Origin: Flavobacteriaceae bacterium CP2B
Lineage (GTDB): Bacteria > Bacteroidota > Bacteroidia > Flavobacteriales > Flavobacteriaceae
Direction of reading: 5' to 3'
Length of the DNA: 64,000 nt
Assembly (NCBI GenBank): GCA_001683825.1
Contig: LXTR01000008.1
Location: forward strand, 1 to 64,000
This document shows positions 17,051-26,600 of this stretch, one piece after another. The first letter of the stretch is position 1, and each line of letters starts with the position of its first letter. The notes below the pieces were generated by a model. That model was not told where the DNA came from, did not search any database, and saw nothing but the letters and a program-made list of their open reading frames with translations. The position numbers and the translations under genes are program-made.

Positions 17051-17081
17051 AAAAAAAGCTGGGCAATGAATTTGCCCAGCT
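17051..17081 (-). terminator. Minus-strand intrinsic terminator between gntR and galK
   Basis: Read on the minus strand, AGCTGGGCAA pairs with TTGCCCAGCT (17057-17081, 5-nt loop) and is followed by a T tract (complement of the A run at 17051-17057). It would end a transcript coming from the 17.26-kb promoter or from gntR, before galK. Confidence 0.8.
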
Positions 17082-17089
17082 CTTAACGA

Positions 17090-17230
17090 CTAACTTGAAA
17101 TAATTAAACTAAACGCAACTTTAAATAGAAACTGTTTCACCGATTTGACGGTTCCGGATATTGTATTGCCCCATGGTATATGAAGGCTCAGATTTGATTT
17201 CTGCCCATCGTGGCTGCCATGATTTTGCAT
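17090..17230 (-). CDS. Hypothetical 46-codon ORF in a small transcription unit
   Basis: ATG at 17230, stop at 17090. The N-terminal half is polar and the end is hydrophobic (VKQFLFKVAFSLIISS), which resembles a signal-peptide core cut short by a stop. It begins 3 nt after the operator site and ends 9 nt before the terminator. It may be a real small protein, a leader peptide, the stump of a lost SusC-like gene, or simply the inside of a small RNA. No coding evidence beyond the open frame. Confidence 0.3.
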   Translation of the reverse strand: MQNHGSHDGQKSNLSLHIPWGNTISGTVKSVKQFLFKVAFSLIISS

Positions 17231-17232
17231 GT

Positions 17233-17264
17233 GCTATGGTAGACTATGCTACTATGTAAAAATA
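17233..17264 (-). promoter_or_regulatory. Promoter/operator site, copy A (galK side)
   Basis: On the minus strand a -7 box TATTTTTA (17264-17257) runs directly into CATAGTAGCATAGT and a further CATAG. Over 28 nt (17260-17233) it matches the site before susC (18757-18784) at 25 positions, in the same orientation relative to the downstream gene. Three CATAG direct repeats are visible, spaced 8 and 10 nt. Probably the binding site of the adjacent GntR-type regulator, placed at the transcription start. Confidence 0.7.
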
Positions 17265-17380
17265 GTATAAAAACTAAGAAATAAAAAACATTTTAAGGAA
17301 GAAGTGATTAAATAAGTAGAAAATGGAATAATACGTTAAGGATATGATAATAACGTATCATTGCCAAATGTCGGCAGGGC

Positions 17381-18394
17381 CTAAAGTGATTCCCTTTTAT
17401 ACAGGTTGACAGGCAGGATCACCTGTTTTTTCTCCCCCAGTTTGATTTGTTCGGCTGCCATCCTGCCCATCTGTTTAAAATCCGTTGAAATCGTAGTGAT
17501 ACCCCCCAAGACGATTTCCTTCACCACATGGTCATCAAAAGACAGGATCCCAAGGTCCTTCCCGGGGGTATAGTTGTGATGCCGGCATTCCTTGATCACT
17601 TCCCACAGATCCGAATCGGTAATACAGATGTAGAGGGTGTTTTGTTGTAAGGTGCCGGGGTCATACTTTTCCCTGATGGCACCCTTTAGCCCGTAATCCG
17701 AAAAAAATCTTGTAAAGGCGTTGATCAGGTCGGGCGGGATTTCCCTGGAGCCATTGAAAAAGAGGACGTAATCCTCAAACCTCTGGATTTCGGGAACAAG
17801 GCACAGTAGCGATTTATAGGTGTTTTCATGAAATTCCTGCGTGATAAAGGAGTAGGCCCCCGGCATGGGGACATACCGGTCTACCACAAGCAGTTTCTCG
17901 GAAGGGATGCCTTCCAGCAAGCCACTAACCCGCGGGTCCTGTATGGGGGCGATTACATATTTCCCGTATTTACCCTGGATGTTCCGAAATATGGTTTCGA
18001 AGACGGTGATATTGTTGTGGTGGAAGAATACATCGATCCGGAACCTTTTGCCTAATTCGCTCCTGAAACTGTTGTAAAATTCTTCCTGGTAGCGCTGAAA
18101 AGCGAAGAGGAGCAGCGCAATTCGCAAAGTAACATGGGTCTCTTCACTGACAATAAAATACCCTTTTAGCTTTTTGGATTCTACCAGGCCCCTGTCTTTA
18201 AGGCTTTCATACGCCTTCACAATGGTTTTCCTGGCATAGCCGAGATCGTGGACCATGGTATTGATTGAAGGCAATTGGTCTCCCTGCTTCAATACCCCAT
18301 GGTCTATAGCCTCTATAACCCCCTGGACCAGGAGCTCGTGCTTTAATAAATGCTTGTTTTCTTGCAGCCTGGAGAAAATATCAATCAACGACAT
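17381..18394 (-). CDS. GntR-HTH regulator with sugar-binding-protein-like sensor
   Basis: 337 residues. Residues about 10-80 form a GntR winged helix (GVLKQGDQLPSINTMVHDLG, then ARKTIVKAYESLKDRGLVES). The rest resembles a type-1 periplasmic-binding/LacI sensor domain rather than a FadR or aminotransferase domain (KYVIAPIQDPRVSGLLEGIP, DLGILSFDDHVVKEIVLGG, then ITTISTDFKQMGRMAAEQ). Such hybrids control sugar utilisation in Bacteroidota. It lies between galK and the divergent susC cluster, whose promoter regions share a near-identical site, so it is the likely regulator of both; the ligand may be galactose or a related sugar, by inference only. Confidence 0.88.
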   Translation of the reverse strand: MSLIDIFSRLQENKHLLKHELLVQGVIEAIDHGVLKQGDQLPSINTMVHDLGYARKTIVKAYESLKDRGLVESKKLKGYFIVSEETHVTLRIALLLFAFQRYQEEFYNSFRSELGKRFRIDVFFHHNNITVFETIFRNIQGKYGKYVIAPIQDPRVSGLLEGIPSEKLLVVDRYVPMPGAYSFITQEFHENTYKSLLCLVPEIQRFEDYVLFFNGSREIPPDLINAFTRFFSDYGLKGAIREKYDPGTLQQNTLYICITDSDLWEVIKECRHHNYTPGKDLGILSFDDHVVKEIVLGGITTISTDFKQMGRMAAEQIKLGEKKQVILPVNLYKRESL

Positions 18395-18480
18395 AAAAGT
18401 ACCTGGATGAGGTGACTACATTCAAATGGGCCCCGGGCTTCAATTCGCCCTTGCGGGTCCTTTGTGGGTAGAAGCGTCTT

Positions 18481-18488
18481 CAAATATA
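18481..18488 (-). promoter_or_regulatory. -7 promoter box TATATTTG of gntR
   Basis: Exact TAnnTTTG on the minus strand, 87 nt upstream of the gntR start, with TTG about 15 nt further upstream. It has no CATAG repeats, so autoregulation through the shared site is not evident. The gap also holds an unrecognised 32-codon plus frame (18506-18604). Confidence 0.5.
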
Positions 18489-18752
18489 ATCAGATTACTA
18501 TAACAATGTTTAACATCCCACCAGGCTTTACCCCGGAGGTCTTTAAGGATTACGGGACGGGAAAAGGCCTGTTAACCCATATGCAAGCCATTGTTACCCC
18601 TTGAATTTTAAGTAATTATAGATGGCTTTGAGCATGCCCTTAGTTAAAATTCGGCTTCTTTGTGAAAAATGTGTATCTTAAACAAAAACGCTTTATACTG
18701 GCAAAGATTCATTTTTTTTGGAATTTTATTATTAAATACTTAACAAAAAAAT

Positions 18753-18800
18753 TACATTTACATAGTAGCATAGTGTATCATAGTACATTCTACGGAATGT
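18753..18800 (+). promoter_or_regulatory. susC promoter/operator site, copy B
   Basis: -7 box TACATTTA (18753-18760) followed immediately by CATAGTAGCATAGT and TATCATAGTAC, the counterpart of the site at 17233-17260. Next to it is a perfect inverted repeat, ACATTC (18785-18790) and GAATGT (18795-18800), absent from copy A. About 75 nt of leader separates it from the susC ATG. Confidence 0.7.
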
Positions 18801-18876
18801 CGTGGTGCCCATTTTGCAGCTCAAAGTAACGCCAACGCTATTTCAACCGAAAAAACTAACTCAAAAACCAACCATT

Positions 18877-21800
18877 ATGAAACAAAACTACGCGGGCCAC
18901 TATGGAACTAGTCTGTTTTGCCTTTTCTTCCTTTTGGCAATATTCATAGGAACACAGGCAGGTTTTGCCCAAAACGCGATTTCAGGTAACGTATCCGATG
19001 CCACCGGGCCGCTTCCTGGGGTGAATGTAGTCGTCAAAGGCACCAGCATTGGTGCGGTAACGGATTTTGATGGGAATTACAGCATCAATGTTCCGGACAG
19101 CGGGACCACCCTGGTATTCTCCTTTATAGGGTATACGACCAAGGAGGAACCCATTAGCGGCAGGTCTACCGTGAACGTGACCATGGTAGAAGATGCCCAG
19201 GCCTTAAGTGAGGTCGTGGTGGTGGGTTATGGTACCCAGAGAAAAGCCGACCTTACCGGGGCGGTTGGTTCCATCGGGGCCGCGGATATTGTCAGCAAAC
19301 CGATCACCAGTCCCGACCAGGCGTTGGCGGGCACCATTTCCGGGGTAAACATTACCAACCGTAGCGGGGATCCCGGAGCTCCCATCAGTGTCAATATCCG
19401 TGGTATTGGTACCCCGGGTGTGAACGACCCCCTCTGGGTGATTGACGGGGTGCCTATCGTACAAACCACCAACATCACGGTGAATACTTCTTCGACAACC
19501 GATTCCAACCCGCTCGCTGGGTTGAACGCGAATGATATAGAATCTATTGATGTGCTGAAAGACGCCGCATCAACCGCCATTTACGGGGCAAGGGCCGCCA
19601 ATGGGGTCATTATCGTAACGACCAAAAGGGGTAAAAGCGGAGATGCCCGCGTGACCTACGACGGCTACGCGTCCTTTGCGAGCGCCAGGGACAAAATTGA
19701 CGTGCTGAACGTCGAGCAATATATCGATATCCAGCAGCAATTGGGGATCGATGTTTCTGAATTCAGCGGGAGGCCGTTTGTCGATTGGCAAGACCTTATC
19801 TTCAAGACGGGCTTTGTACAAAACCACAATGTCACCGTAAGTGGGGGGACCGAGAAAGCCAACTATTTCATTTCCGGGGGCTATATGGACCAGGAAGGGA
19901 TTGAAAGGGCCCAGGCCTTTACCCGGTATTCCTTCAAAGCCAATTCTGATATCAAGGTAGGGAACCGCCTCAAGTTTGGCGAGTCGCTGCTGATCAGCCA
20001 GACGGATCGCCAGGTACAAAGCGAACCCGGTATCTACGCCGGTTTCAATTCTGCCCTTAACGCCCCTTACTACCAGCCTTTTGGCGACGGGGCCTTTGGG
20101 TACAACCCCATCAACCCGACCACCGTGGGCAACGGGTCGGCTACCAACTACCTGTTTAATACCGATGACCGCTATACCAAAACCACTATTCAAACACGTA
20201 AGGTATTGGGTAATTTTTATGGGGAACTTGAGATTATAGAGGGCTTAAGGGCCCGGACCTCCCTGGGGATCGATTACAACGTCGGTGTAGGGGAGTACCT
20301 GACCACGGACGCGGTGCTCGACAACTCGACAGGCACTTCGCTGCTGGTTTCCTCCCGCCCCATAGAATTGACGCTGACAACGGCGGCAACACTCCAGTAC
20401 GACAAGACATTTGGCGGAGACCACAATATCGGTGCGCTCTTTGGCTTTGAGCAAACCAAGTTCCGTTTTGATAAGGTGCGCTTGCAGGGAAGGGACCTGT
20501 TCAACATCAATTTTGCGGCCAGCGGTACCACCGTGGCCGGCGCGAACGAAGCAGACCTCTGGACCCTGCAGGGTTGGCTGGGGCGTCTGACCTATAATTA
20601 TCGAGGAAAGTACCTTGCCACCTTCAATGTGCGCCGCGATGCCACTTCGAGGTTCGCCGAGGCCAACAGGGACCAGGTCTTTCCATCGGTTTCCCTGGGG
20701 TGGAGGATTACCGATGAGGACTTTTTCAACCTCGAAGAAGATGATTTTATAGACGACATCAAAATCCGGGCTGGCTGGGGCCAATCGGGGAACCAGTTCA
20801 CCGGTCTCAACTTTGCCTTCCTGAGTTCTATAGACAACAACATTCGTTATGTGATCGGGGATGCGCAGGAAACAATCGTAGCGCCTGCCCCTACCACCTT
20901 TGCCAACGAGGATCTGAAATGGGAGACCAGTAACCAGTTTGACATTGGGGTCGATGCCAGTTTCCTGAATGGGAAGCTCAGCGTTACCGCAGATTACTAC
21001 AACAAAACAACAGAAGATGTTTTATTAGGGTTGCCACTGCCCTATGTATCCGGCTTCTTCCTGCCGGCAGATGCCAATATAGGCGAGATCAGAAACTCGG
21101 GGATCGAGTTTTCCTTTACCTGGAACAATACCGTAGGGGAAGATTTCAAGTATAGCCTGGGAGGGAACCTCACGACCGTAAAGAATGAAGTGACCGATTT
21201 GGGGTCGATCCCGCAGATCATCACCGGGATTGGAGGGGCTTCTACCCACCGTACCATCGTAGGGGAAAGCCTGGGCCATTTTTACGGCTATAAGACGGAT
21301 GGGCTATACCAAAATGCTGCAGAAGTAGCCGCTGCCCTGCCCGACGCGGGAGGTACCCCCTCCCCGGGAGATATCCGTTTTGTGGATGTCAATGGCGATG
21401 GGCAGATCAACGCGGAGGACCGGACGATAATAGGTAGCCCCTTTCCCAAATTTTTCTACGGGATCGTTTTCAATGCCGAGTACAAGGGATTGGATTTTTC
21501 CGTGAACCTCAGGGGCGTGGGCAACAAGCAGGTGTACAATTCGGCCAGGGTCGCCTTGGAAGGACTCACCGGACAGAATAACTTCAGTACCCAGGTATTG
21601 AACCGATGGGATGGGGAAGGATCTACCAATTCGAGTTCCCAACCCAGGTTGGCTCCAGGCGATCCGAATGGAAACAACCGCTTTTCGGACCGTTGGGTAG
21701 AAGACGCAGGCTATTTGCGTATACAGAATATCTCGCTGGGCTATACCCTGCCCCAGGAGACCCTCAGGACCTGGACCAACGATTTTGTGTCCAACCTGCG

Positions 21801-21978
21801 AATCTATATTGGAGCTCAGAATTTAGCCACCTTCACCAGTTATTCGGGCTATGACCCCGAAGTCGGGCGGACCCAGAGTTTTCAGAAAGGCGACTTTACA
21901 CTTGCTACCGGGCAGGACGGTGGGGCCTCCCCACTTCCCAGGATTGTCCAGTTGGGCTTATCTGTGACTTTTAATTAA
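18877..21978 (+). CDS. susC: SusC/RagA-type TonB-linked outer-membrane transporter
   Basis: 1033 residues from ATG 18877, just before the signal peptide (LFCLFFLLAIFIGTQAGFAQ); a frame-extended start at 18802 lies inside the leader. A carboxypeptidase-regulatory-like domain (about 35-110, VSDATGPLPGVNVVVKGTSI) precedes the TonB box/linker LSEVVVVGYGTQRKADLTGA and a plug domain with IRGIGTPGVNDPLWVIDGVP and GARAANGVIIVTTKRGKSG. The remaining ~800 residues form the barrel, ending PLPRIVQLGLSVTFN. It imports oligosaccharides or other ligands with its SusD partner, 35 nt downstream. First gene of the cluster. Confidence 0.95.
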   Translation: MKQNYAGHYGTSLFCLFFLLAIFIGTQAGFAQNAISGNVSDATGPLPGVNVVVKGTSIGAVTDFDGNYSINVPDSGTTLVFSFIGYTTKEEPISGRSTVNVTMVEDAQALSEVVVVGYGTQRKADLTGAVGSIGAADIVSKPITSPDQALAGTISGVNITNRSGDPGAPISVNIRGIGTPGVNDPLWVIDGVPIVQTTNITVNTSSTTDSNPLAGLNANDIESIDVLKDAASTAIYGARAANGVIIVTTKRGKSGDARVTYDGYASFASARDKIDVLNVEQYIDIQQQLGIDVSEFSGRPFVDWQDLIFKTGFVQNHNVTVSGGTEKANYFISGGYMDQEGIERAQAFTRYSFKANSDIKVGNRLKFGESLLISQTDRQVQSEPGIYAGFNSALNAPYYQPFGDGAFGYNPINPTTVGNGSATNYLFNTDDRYTKTTIQTRKVLGNFYGELEIIEGLRARTSLGIDYNVGVGEYLTTDAVLDNSTGTSLLVSSRPIELTLTTAATLQYDKTFGGDHNIGALFGFEQTKFRFDKVRLQGRDLFNINFAASGTTVAGANEADLWTLQGWLGRLTYNYRGKYLATFNVRRDATSRFAEANRDQVFPSVSLGWRITDEDFFNLEEDDFIDDIKIRAGWGQSGNQFTGLNFAFLSSIDNNIRYVIGDAQETIVAPAPTTFANEDLKWETSNQFDIGVDASFLNGKLSVTADYYNKTTEDVLLGLPLPYVSGFFLPADANIGEIRNSGIEFSFTWNNTVGEDFKYSLGGNLTTVKNEVTDLGSIPQIITGIGGASTHRTIVGESLGHFYGYKTDGLYQNAAEVAAALPDAGGTPSPGDIRFVDVNGDGQINAEDRTIIGSPFPKFFYGIVFNAEYKGLDFSVNLRGVGNKQVYNSARVALEGLTGQNNFSTQVLNRWDGEGSTNSSSQPRLAPGDPNGNNRFSDRWVEDAGYLRIQNISLGYTLPQETLRTWTNDFVSNLRIYIGAQNLATFTSYSGYDPEVGRTQSFQKGDFTLATGQDGGASPLPRIVQLGLSVTFN

Positions 21979-22013
21979 TCATGATATCTAATATCTTTAT
22001 AATAAAAACTATT

Positions 22014-23543
22014 ATGAAAAACATATATCTACTTTTCGCGAGTCTCTTTGTCCTGGGTACGTTCTCGTGCAGTAATGAATTGGACCTTCAACCCCTAGAC
22101 CGGTTGACTACCGAGACCTTCTATAAGACCCGGGCAGACTTTGACGGGGCCGTGTTCGCCGCCTATTCCTCTATCCAGGATTTTTATGGGACCAGTACCG
22201 AGACCCTCTCGGAACGGGGGGAATATTGGAAGATATCAATGACGATAACCGATGACGTTGCCGCAGATGCCGTTCTTTCGGATCAGATTTCACGGGATAT
22301 CGATGCCTTGCTGATCCGGTCCAGCGATGTTCCGTATGCAGCGGTATATACCCAGATTTATGAAGGGGTCTACCGGGCCAATCTGGTGATCCAGAACCTC
22401 GCCGGGGAGAACGAGCTCACCGATGCCGATAAAACGGTGCTCTCTGCAGAGGCCAAGTTTTTACGGGCCTGGTTCCACTTCCAGGCAATGAAATTGTTTG
22501 GTACTCCGCCTTTGGCGCTGGAAATCAGGACCGGCATCAACGACCAGGCACTACCAAACGCGACCCAAGAAGAATTGTTTGCGGCCATCCTCGCCGATTT
22601 TGCCGATGCAGCCGCAGGCCTGCCCGAAGTTTGGGATAGCAGCAATACAGGCAGGGCCACCGCATGGGCCGCCAAATCGTATATTGGAAAAGTGAATGTC
22701 TGGAAAGAAGACTGGGCAGCTGCCATTACCGCTTTTGAAGATGTGGTAAACAATGGGCCCTATCAACTACTGACCGATTACGAAAGCGTTTTTGCCTACA
22801 ACAATGAGAACAATGCCGAATCCATATTCGAAGTGCAATATGGAGGGCCTTTCTCCGATGATAACCTTTGGGTCTTTGACGATACACACTCCGAAGATTT
22901 CAAAGCTTCCCAGGGTACTGGCAGGGGCTGGTACTGGGATGCCTCCAATGGCGCCCCGGGCGGTAAACTCGGATGGTGGGCACCTACCCAGGACTTGGTA
23001 GATGCCTTTGAACCCGGAGATGCCAGGTTGCAAACCATCCTGTACCAGGACGGGGATACCTACTACTCCTTTGATGGTACCCGGTATGAATTGCCCTATG
23101 ATACCAGCTGGTCATCCACCTCGTATACCTTGAAAAAATACAGGGGGCCGGTCAATGCCGTTGATGGCAACAGTTCCCCCAATGGACAGGCAGATTTCAA
23201 TAACGAGCGCTGGTTCCGTTTCGCGGAATTAAAACTGCTGTACGCTGAAGCCCTTATCGAGGGGGGAGGCGACCTCGGTATCGCCAAAGATCAAATTGAC
23301 GACATACGGGTGAGGGCTGGACTGCTCCCATTGGATATTTCTGCAGACCTTACCCAGGCCATGCGCCAGGAAAAACGCGTGGAATTGGCCCTGGAACCCC
23401 ACAGGTGGTTTGATATTACACGATGGGGTATTGGTTCCCAGGTTTTCGGGGCGGCGTGGAACGACCGGTTTGAGGTGCTTCCATTCCCATTGTCGGAGAT
23501 AGAACGTTCCGATGGAAAATTAGTCCAAAACCAGGGGTACTAA
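22014..23543 (+). CDS. susD: SusD/RagB-type surface glycan-binding lipoprotein
   Basis: 509 residues from ATG 22014, the Met that opens a lipoprotein signal (MKNIYLLFASLFVLGTFSC). An alternative frame start at 21981 is less likely. Typical SusD features: LDLQPLDRLTTETFYKTRAD after the lipid Cys, TPR-like helices with 'AEAKFLRAWFHFQAMKLFG', and the C-terminal 'AMRQEKRVELALEPHRWFDI' followed by PFPLSEIERSDGKLVQNQGY. It forms the lid of the SusC transporter on the cell surface. It is followed by about 125 nt without a strong terminator, so read-through into the ASPIC genes is plausible. Confidence 0.95.
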   Translation: MKNIYLLFASLFVLGTFSCSNELDLQPLDRLTTETFYKTRADFDGAVFAAYSSIQDFYGTSTETLSERGEYWKISMTITDDVAADAVLSDQISRDIDALLIRSSDVPYAAVYTQIYEGVYRANLVIQNLAGENELTDADKTVLSAEAKFLRAWFHFQAMKLFGTPPLALEIRTGINDQALPNATQEELFAAILADFADAAAGLPEVWDSSNTGRATAWAAKSYIGKVNVWKEDWAAAITAFEDVVNNGPYQLLTDYESVFAYNNENNAESIFEVQYGGPFSDDNLWVFDDTHSEDFKASQGTGRGWYWDASNGAPGGKLGWWAPTQDLVDAFEPGDARLQTILYQDGDTYYSFDGTRYELPYDTSWSSTSYTLKKYRGPVNAVDGNSSPNGQADFNNERWFRFAELKLLYAEALIEGGGDLGIAKDQIDDIRVRAGLLPLDISADLTQAMRQEKRVELALEPHRWFDITRWGIGSQVFGAAWNDRFEVLPFPLSEIERSDGKLVQNQGY

Positions 23544-23668
23544 ACCGCTTCATACAACAAGAGGTATAAAAATTTGATGTAGTTTAAGTACGTTTAATAT
23601 TTGCGAATCCAGTCTAATTCCAATAGATTGGATTTGTTTTATGGAATAGTTTGATTTCGGCTGGGTTT

Positions 23669-26600
23669 ATGTTCCAATCTTTTAGAATTACGGGTGCTTC
23701 AGGGATACTTGCCATGTTCTTTCTTACAGGATTCCTTTCCTGTAAGCAGGGCACAGACGACTATTTTCAAGAAATACCTGCCTCCGAGAGCAATATCAGC
23801 TTCAGTAACCAGCTCCAACTGGGCGGGGAAGTATCCGTTTTGGAATTTGAGTATATGTATAACGGGGCCGGGGTGGCCGTTGCCGATTTTGACCTGGACG
23901 GGCTACAGGATATCTACTTTACGGGCAATATGGTCAGCAACCGCCTGTACCGGAATTTGGGCGACTGGAAGTTTGAAGACCTGACGGAACAGGCAGGCGT
24001 TGGTTCTAGCGGGTGGTCCAATGGGGTAGCCGTGGTGGACATCAACCAGGACGGGTACCCGGATATCTACGTTTGCCGGGGAGGCCCAAGGAATACCAGG
24101 GGCCGTGACAGGGCCAACCTCTTGTTCCTCAACAAAGGCCCCGTGGAAGGAAAGCTCGCTTTTGAAGAGGTGGCTGAGGATTGGGGCCTTGCAGATGAAA
24201 GTTATTCAGTACAGGCCGCCTTTTTTGACTATGACGGGGATGGGGACCTGGACATGTATTTGCTCAGCAACGCCCTGGTTGATTTCAACCGCAACACCTC
24301 CCGCCCGATTGACAGGTCCGGGAAGGCCCCATCGGTAGATAAGTTGTTTCGGAACAATGGCGACCGTACCTACAGCGATGTTTCACAAGAGGCCGGGATT
24401 ACCATCGAAGGGTTTGGGCTGGGGGTGGAAATCTGCGATATCAACCTGGACGGCTGGCCGGATATTTATGTTTCCAACGATTTCCTGACAGACGACATCC
24501 TGTACATCAACCATAAAGATGGCACCTTTGTCAATGAAACCGGCCGCTATTTCAAACACCTCACCTTTAATGGGATGGGCAATGATATCGGCGACATCAA
24601 CAACGATGGCCTGATGGACGTGGTGGTACTGGACATGCTGCCGGAAGACAACGAACGCTGGAAACTGACCATGATGGGCAACAACTATGACCAGTTCCAG
24701 ACAGGCCTCTCTTACGGCTACCAACCCCAGTATATCCGCAATACGCTTCAGGTAAACAACGGCAACGGGACGTTTAGCGAAGTCGGGCAGCTGGCGGGGA
24801 TTTCAGCCACTGAATGGAGTTGGAGCGCCCTCCTGGCCGACTTTGACCATGACGGCCTCAAAGACCTGTGTGTCACCAACGGGTACCGACAGGATATCAC
24901 CAACCTGGACTTTATGGTCTACGGAAACCAGGTGTTGTCTATGGGCACTGAGGAAGCCAACAGAAAAGACCGGCTGGAAGCCCTGAATAAACTGCCCGGG
25001 ATCAAGCTGCCCAATTATTTTTTCAGGAATACCGGCAACCTTCGGTTTGAAGACCGCTCCGAAGAAGCCGGCTTTACCAAACCCACCTATTCCAACGGGA
25101 TGGCCTATGCCGATTTTGACAATGACGGGGACCTCGATCTGGTCATCAACAATATCGACGAGCCTGCGGGCTTGTTCAGGAATAACGCCGATGCATCGGA
25201 AGATACGCATTATATGTCCGTCCGGTTCAGGGGGCAGGCGCCTAACCGGGAGGGCCTGGGGAGCCAGGTAGCCCTGTACTACGGGGGGGAAGTACAAAAG
25301 CAATATTTTACGCCCTTCAGGGGCTACTTATCCACCGTGGAACAAGGTTTGCACTTCGGGCTTGGGGCCGTTGCCCAAATAGACAGCCTGGTCGTTACCT
25401 GGCCCGATGGCCGCAGGCAAAGCCTGAAGGGGGTAAAGGCCAACCAGCAAATCGTGCTGGATTATAAGGATGCCATCGCGGTTTCTACGGTACCCCCCGC
25501 CACCAGGGAAACCCTCTTTCATAAAATAGACAGCCTGGGGGCCGGGTATCGGCATACGGAGGATGATTTTGTGGATTTCAAAATCCAGCCGCTGTTACCC
25601 CATATGCACTCCCGCAACGGTCCGGGCCTCGCCGTTGGGGATGTCAATGCCGATGGCAGGGAAGACCTGTATGTCGGAGGGGCTGCAGGACAGGCCGGGG
25701 CCCTGCTGATACAGCAGGGGGACGGTGGTTTTGAACGCCGGGACTTTGAGGGGGCAGCCCCTGAAGATATGGGGGCCTTGTTTTTTGACACCGAGGGCGA
25801 TGGAGACCTGGACCTGTATGTGGTAAGCGGGGGCTCGTCGTATGAGGATGGTGACCCCCGCTACCAGGACCGGATCTATGAAAATGATGGCCACGGGAAT
25901 TTTAAACGTATTGTTGCCCTTCCCGGGATGAACGTGAGCGGTTCTGTGGTTGCGGCGGCAGATTACAACAAGGATGGCCACCTGGACCTGTTTGTAGGCG
26001 GGCGTTTGAAGCCCGGGGAATACCCCATGCCTCCCTCCAGCTATTTGTTAAAAAACGTCAGTACCCCGCAAGGCATTCGCTTTGTGAAGGACAGCCTCAG
26101 CATGGGTGTGGATGCACAAGGGCTGGGAATGGTCACCGCTGCCCTATGGACCGATTTTGACCGGGATACCTGGCCCGACCTAATTATTGTGGGGGAATTC
26201 ATGCCCATCCGCATATTTAAGAATAAAAAAGGGAAGCTCGAGGAAATCACGTCCGGCTCCGGCCTCAAAAATACCCACGGATGGTGGAACAGCATCACGG
26301 CAGGCGATTTTGACCAGGACGGGGATAGCGACTACATCCTGGGGAACCTGGGCCTGAACGCCCGCTACCGGGCCACTGCAGAAGAACCCTTGTGCATTTA
26401 CGCAGCGGATTATGACAATAACGGGCTGATTGACCCGGTGATGTGTTACTATATAGACGGGGAGAACTATGTGGCCCATTCCCGCAACGACCTGATCGAA
26501 CAGATCAGCGCCATGCGCGGGAGGTTCCGGACCTATTCAGATTACGCACGGGCCACTTTTAAAGAATCTTTCCGGAAAGAAGAGCTGGAAGAAGCCCATA

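Noticed and set aside
18802-18876. Upstream start for susC
   Set aside because: It would put 25 non-signal residues before the signal peptide; the ATG at 18877 opens a proper signal sequence.
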